A DNA stretch of 10,301 nucleotides from JBAZOJ01 sp041648755 (GTDB lineage Bacteria; Planctomycetota; B143-G9): the NCBI GenBank assembly GCA_041648755.1, contig JBAZOJ010000133.1:1-10301 (forward strand), given 5' to 3'. This document shows positions 6,688-10,301 of this stretch, piece after piece (positions within the stretch are counted from its first letter, which is position 1; every line of letters starts with the position of its first letter). The position numbers were made by a program, and so were the translations under genes. The notes beneath the pieces are model-generated. The model was not told the origin of the DNA, made no database searches, and worked only from the letters and a program-made list of their open reading frames with translations.

Positions 6688-8703
6688 ATGAGGAACATCT
6701 TGCGCGCTTTGTTGTTACTCGCCGCTGTGGTCGGTGCCCTTTCGCTGTTGCCCCGTGGCGCTGCGGCGGGTATTACTTCCATTTCGGCGCTTGACATCCC
6801 TAACCGCCTCGACACCTTGGCCGAGGGTACCGGCGGTCTGCGTAGAATGATCCTGTTTGATATCCAATCCGATTCCGCCGTCACTGTCAGCGAATTGGCA
6901 GTCTGGCTCGAAGGTACTAACCTCAAGTCTCTCGGCAACGCGGCGGTAGATGGATATCAGCGCTCTCTCAAGAGCTTTGACATTCGCTTCTCCGACCCTG
7001 TAGCTACCGTCGGCAACCTTGCTTTCAACGGTGCTATCCTGTTGAACGAGTATTACTCGCAGAACCCCGAAAACAATCGCGTGTACGCCTACTCGCAGAT
7101 CGTTTTCGGTCAGACGTCTCAGATATTCCTGAACCTTTCCTCCGGCCACAACTACTTCATGATCACCTACAACTTCGATGCTCCTAACAGCCAGCCGGCT
7201 GGCGCCACGCGCACTCTTGCAGGCGAGCGCTACAATGTCCGTCTTGATTATGCGAAGACGACCTCCGGCAGCATGCATATCGCCAACCTGATGGGCCCCT
7301 ACGTCATAGTGACTGGCACGATTCTCGGTACGACGATCGAAGTTGATACTACGATCTATTTCAATCGCAGCCAGATCGGCATTCCTGTTGATCCCGTTGT
7401 CATTATGGCCCTCAAGTTGACTGCCATTGGCACTTCCATCACGTGGAACGACTATCTTATCCGCGGTGAAGGCACTGGCGATGAGACCAGGATTTCCCGC
7501 CTGTTCGTCTATGAGGATACTAATGGCGACTTCGCCTTGAACGTGCCCGGCCCCGGAGTCCCTGGCGATACTCTTCTTGACACTGTTGATGTTCCGTTCG
7601 TCCAGAACGACGGTCAGGCCTATCACATTTTCCCGACACCGGTAACTCTTGCCGCCGGTACTGCCAGGATATTCTTCTTCTGCTACGAGTTCGACAGCAA
7701 TGCTCCTGACGCAGTCAATAACGGCTTCAGGTTGTCGGTCGTCAATCTCGGCGGTTACTTCCGCATTATGACTCCTGACGACTTGTCCACTCTTGTTTCT
7801 CCAACCGTCAATCTGTTCCCTCTACCTCCCGGTATCAACGTCGCTATCGGTCTTCAGGATCCCCCTATTCAGTACTTCTACACCAGCCCGATCCTGACCG
7901 AGCGCTACGTCGCCATGCAGATCAAGCTCACGGCGCTCAACATGGACGCTGCAATCGACCAGGTTACTTTCTTCTATACCGTGACATCCACGGCGAGATC
8001 CGACACTCTGTTTGCGCTTGAGCTGTGGATGGATGCCAACAATGCAGGACTCGGCTCTGTTGACAGTTCGGACGTGCTGCTGTCCACAATCTCACGAACG
8101 GAAATCCTTGCGAGTCCCTCGAAGTTTGTGTTCAACTTGACACAAGCACTGCAAGTACGTAGTGCTTCTTTTGCCAACATTATTCTCGTGGCTGTATTCA
8201 CCGATCAGGCGACGGCCGCATACGGATTTACCTTGTTCGGCGATGGTGTGAAGGGCAACTTCGATTTCGTGCGCTTCTATCCAACCCCCGCACCTCTGTA
8301 CAGCAACTGGATGGTCTTCACTACGACACCACCGCTGTCGCCGACGCCGACTCCCACTCCAACCCCAACCGTTACCGTTGTTGATCCCGGTGCAGGGGAC
8401 AACGGCAATACAAACGGCGGTTCTGGTGGCAACGACACCGGTGTCAATATCCCCGGCTCCCTGTACCAGAACCCGGGCAGTGGATGTTTCGTTGCGACTG
8501 CCTCGTTTGGCTCCATGGCCTGCTTTGAAGTCGAATCGCTCTGCGCTTTCAGAGACGGCGCACTTGCCACCCCGCAAGCCGCTGCTCTCTTTGGTCTTTA
8601 CTACAGTGTCGGGCCCGGGCTTGCCGATTCCATACGGTACAGTCCGGCCACCCGGGCGTTCATCCGCGGCCAACTTCTGCCGTTAATTCGGCTGGCCGAC
8701 TAA
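6688..8703 (+). CDS. Secreted multi-module beta protein with CFI-box-type C-terminal domain
   Basis: 671 aa. Signal peptide: MRNILR, hydrophobic core 7-21, likely cut after AAA (27). The mature part is a run of diverged beta-rich modules, with cores near 52-62, 237-246 (VVIMALKLTA) and 408-417 (VAMQIKLTAL). Two of them lead into a D-rich loop: YEDTNGD (275-281) and MDANNAG (448-454) followed by D459/D460-type acidic positions, which look like calcium-binding loops. A Thr-Pro tract (552-561) and a Gly/Asn-rich linker (about 568-590) then separate a 72-residue C-terminal domain that begins CFVATASFGS (600-609) and ends in a hydrophobic helix. This matches the CFI-box C-terminal domain (usual form CFIATAAYGS), found at the ends of exported bacterial proteins; its role is unproven, possibly anchoring or sorting. 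First gene after the consensus promoter; the next gene starts 29 bases on. Export and C-terminal domain are well supported; function is unknown. Confidence 0.85.
   Translation: MRNILRALLLLAAVVGALSLLPRGAAAGITSISALDIPNRLDTLAEGTGGLRRMILFDIQSDSAVTVSELAVWLEGTNLKSLGNAAVDGYQRSLKSFDIRFSDPVATVGNLAFNGAILLNEYYSQNPENNRVYAYSQIVFGQTSQIFLNLSSGHNYFMITYNFDAPNSQPAGATRTLAGERYNVRLDYAKTTSGSMHIANLMGPYVIVTGTILGTTIEVDTTIYFNRSQIGIPVDPVVIMALKLTAIGTSITWNDYLIRGEGTGDETRISRLFVYEDTNGDFALNVPGPGVPGDTLLDTVDVPFVQNDGQAYHIFPTPVTLAAGTARIFFFCYEFDSNAPDAVNNGFRLSVVNLGGYFRIMTPDDLSTLVSPTVNLFPLPPGINVAIGLQDPPIQYFYTSPILTERYVAMQIKLTALNMDAAIDQVTFFYTVTSTARSDTLFALELWMDANNAGLGSVDSSDVLLSTISRTEILASPSKFVFNLTQALQVRSASFANIILVAVFTDQATAAYGFTLFGDGVKGNFDFVRFYPTPAPLYSNWMVFTTTPPLSPTPTPTPTPTVTVVDPGAGDNGNTNGGSGGNDTGVNIPGSLYQNPGSGCFVATASFGSMACFEVESLCAFRDGALATPQAAALFGLYYSVGPGLADSIRYSPATRAFIRGQLLPLIRLAD
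8341..8370 (+). repeat. Thr-Pro dipeptide tract
   Basis: Five consecutive Pro-Thr pairs (residues 552-561 of the secreted protein) are coded by mixed synonymous codons. The repeat is therefore kept at protein level more than as DNA. It acts as a stiff linker before the C-terminal domain. Confidence 0.8.
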
Positions 8704-8732
8704 CCTTAGCGGAGAGCAAGGGGAGGTTTTGA

Positions 8733-10301
8733 ATGAATTCTAACGTCTGGCGTCCGCTGCTTATCGTAGCTACCATCGTGTTCTGCCTGGCGTTCACGAA
8801 CGTTCAGGCAGCCCAGCAAACGAATCCTGATCCTACGGGATACACCTGGAAGGACAACAAGAGCCCTGAGCCCAAAGAAACCGCAACCTTCATCGATATC
8901 TCAACAACCGGAACGGACCTCATTTCCGCCCCGGGTTTCACCGATTTCGATAATGGTAGCATCGGTATAACCACACCGTTCCTTGTTACCCTTTTTGGTA
9001 ACCTGTACGGCATGGGCGGCGCGCCACTCTATGTCTCCATCAACGGAGTGGTTTCCTTTGGAACGCCCATAACGGGTATCGTTTCCTCCGTCAATACTAG
9101 CCTTCCGAATGCATCCGACCCGGACAACATTATCGCCGTCTTCTGGGACGACCTCGATGCATCCAACGGTGGGCATATCTACTACGATGTCGTCGGAACG
9201 GAGCCCAACCGGATGATCATTGTCCAGTGGTCGAACCTCTCGTTCCGCGACCAGACAGCCAACCTGAACTTCCAAATCCAGATCCCCGAGACCGTCACTG
9301 CCAACCCTTACTATCTGGTGTACGGGAATATGACCAGCCCCGATGCCGCCCGCGCCACTGGTTCTTCTGCCACCATAGGCTTGGAGAACTCTGACGGATC
9401 CCTCGGCACCGAGTACTCCTACAACATTCCCAACATTATCATCTCCGGGCAAACAGCGATCGGTTTCTATCCTCCTCTTAGCCTCATCGCGCTCCCTCGC
9501 TTGGTCAAGGGTGCTGGCTTTGCGGATAACATGCGCGTCCTCTGGGGCTCGCTTACGCCATCCATTGTTGCTGTTCACTTCCTTTTGTTCTCTCCAGTTG
9601 AAGAAGGCGTCGAGCTTACAGGTATCGAGCTTTCCGCAATGCTGCCCGATGACCCCAACGCCCTCGACTTCGATGAATCAAAGTACATTTCCGGTATCAA
9701 CCTCTACGAGGATGTCGATCGGAATGCTTCCATCTCCTCGTCGGAGCGCAACAACAACCTGATCGTTGCCTGGCAGCCTTCCCAGCAGCAGCCATTCTCC
9801 AATAATGGTACGCTCGTGCTTACGTTTGGTGGCCAGACTGTTATCGCAACTGCTTCTCGCGCGTACATCGGCGAGGTCATCTTCAACACCAACGTCACTC
9901 CGCTTCCTTCGGAAGGCGAAGGCTTCAAAATGGCTTTGCATCGCGTGTACTATCGTGGCCTCGCCTCCAATGCATCGCGCATCGAGACCCTTGACTATAT
10001 GACCGGCAGCGTCTACGTCGAAGACGGCTTCAATCCCTACGGATCCGTTTCCATTATGCCCTACAACTACGACAGCGACTCCGTGCTTGTCACCTCCGGC
10101 AGCAGCGTTGTTGCCATGGCCTTCAAGCTCACTATTGGCACCGTCGAAGATGTTCGCATCCAGACTCTCACCTGCCGTGCTCTTTCTACCGGCGTAATCA
10201 GCACCGATATCATCAGCGTGACCTTCTACATCGACCAGAACGTCAATGGGAGGCATGATACCGGCGAGCCCACTGCTGGTACGGCCTTCTCTTTCCCGAC
10301 G
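8733..10301 (+). CDS. Secreted protein with nidogen-like beta domain and DxNxNG-type modules (3' end outside window)
   Basis: 523 codons, open to the right edge. Signal peptide: hydrophobic core 9-21, cut near VQA (26). Residues about 85-250 form a beta domain seen in many bacterial exported proteins and resembling nidogen-like folds: VSINGVVSFG (102-111), IIAVFWDDLD (132-141), a MIIVQWSN strand and SATIGLENSDG (about 212-222), closing near IGFYPP (about 243-248). Next come modules like those of the preceding gene: LYEDVDRN (324-331), then VVAMAFKLT (459-467) leading to FYIDQNVNG (498-506) and a further Asp (509), which look like calcium-binding loops. Start: ATG with GGAGG six bases upstream. 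The 29-base gap to the preceding gene has no promoter or terminator, so the two are probably one operon. It likely acts at the cell surface or outside; whether an enzyme domain, sorting signal or CFI-box follows is beyond the window. Confidence 0.85.
   Translation, partial: MNSNVWRPLLIVATIVFCLAFTNVQAAQQTNPDPTGYTWKDNKSPEPKETATFIDISTTGTDLISAPGFTDFDNGSIGITTPFLVTLFGNLYGMGGAPLYVSINGVVSFGTPITGIVSSVNTSLPNASDPDNIIAVFWDDLDASNGGHIYYDVVGTEPNRMIIVQWSNLSFRDQTANLNFQIQIPETVTANPYYLVYGNMTSPDAARATGSSATIGLENSDGSLGTEYSYNIPNIIISGQTAIGFYPPLSLIALPRLVKGAGFADNMRVLWGSLTPSIVAVHFLLFSPVEEGVELTGIELSAMLPDDPNALDFDESKYISGINLYEDVDRNASISSSERNNNLIVAWQPSQQQPFSNNGTLVLTFGGQTVIATASRAYIGEVIFNTNVTPLPSEGEGFKMALHRVYYRGLASNASRIETLDYMTGSVYVEDGFNPYGSVSIMPYNYDSDSVLVTSGSSVVAMAFKLTIGTVEDVRIQTLTCRALSTGVISTDIISVTFYIDQNVNGRHDTGEPTAGTAFSFPT

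Noticed and set aside
6497..6691. Small rightward open frame in the divergent gap
   Set aside because: It runs through the consensus promoter and ribosome site of the secreted gene, has no ribosome site of its own and no family likeness.
6715..7626. Long leftward open frame opposite the secreted protein
   Set aside because: It mirrors a codon-biased gene that has its own signal peptide and promoter. The composition is typical of an antisense shadow.
9678..10256. Leftward open frame near the right edge
   Set aside because: It is antisense to the second secreted protein, whose frame carries a signal peptide and recognisable domain.

Overview
The window reads as a bacterial chromosome segment, moderately GC-rich with dense coding. 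Shine-Dalgarno sites are clear and the sigma70-type promoters are close to consensus. The Pol III delta subunit gene (holA) shows it is bacterial. Secreted proteins ending in a CFI-box-type domain and built from Asp/Asn/Gly-rich beta modules are common in poorly cultured, large-genome lineages such as PVC-like, Sumerlaeota- or Hydrogenedentes-like bacteria. That placement is an inference, and no rRNA or tRNA is present to settle it.

Layout. Positions 1-3013 (minus strand) form one gene cluster read from right to left: holA, a short-spaced zinc-ribbon/single-TM protein, then a family 2 glycosyltransferase that leaves the window at its left edge. A promoter candidate lies at 3165-3193. A pentapeptide-repeat protein (3273-4076, plus strand) is transcribed away from holA. 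It meets, tail to tail with one base between them, a large Ski2/Hel308-like helicase (4078-6387, minus strand) whose C-terminus looks like an OmpR/PhoB-type winged helix. The 300-base gap 6388-6687 is a divergent regulatory region: near-consensus promoters fire left (helicase) and right (secreted proteins), with an inverted repeat roughly midway. From 6688 to the right edge run two co-directional genes for exported proteins. The first is 671 aa with a CFI-box C-terminal domain. The second has a nidogen-like beta domain and continues past the edge. They share a beta/DxNxNG-type module.

How it fits together. The left cluster mixes replication (holA) with envelope functions (membrane zinc-ribbon protein, lipid-linked sugar transferase) and looks like an ordinary housekeeping operon of unrelated functions. 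The right pair is likely one operon for cell-surface or extracellular proteins. The helicase with a DNA-binding-like tail, next to a palindrome-bearing divergent promoter, is the most unusual item. I see no toxin-antitoxin, CRISPR, transposon or phage gene, so no defence island can be claimed.

Start codons were revised for two genes. The holA start is placed at 3013 and the helicase start at 6387, because longer upstream reading frames would run back through promoter sequence. Both genes at the window edges are partial.
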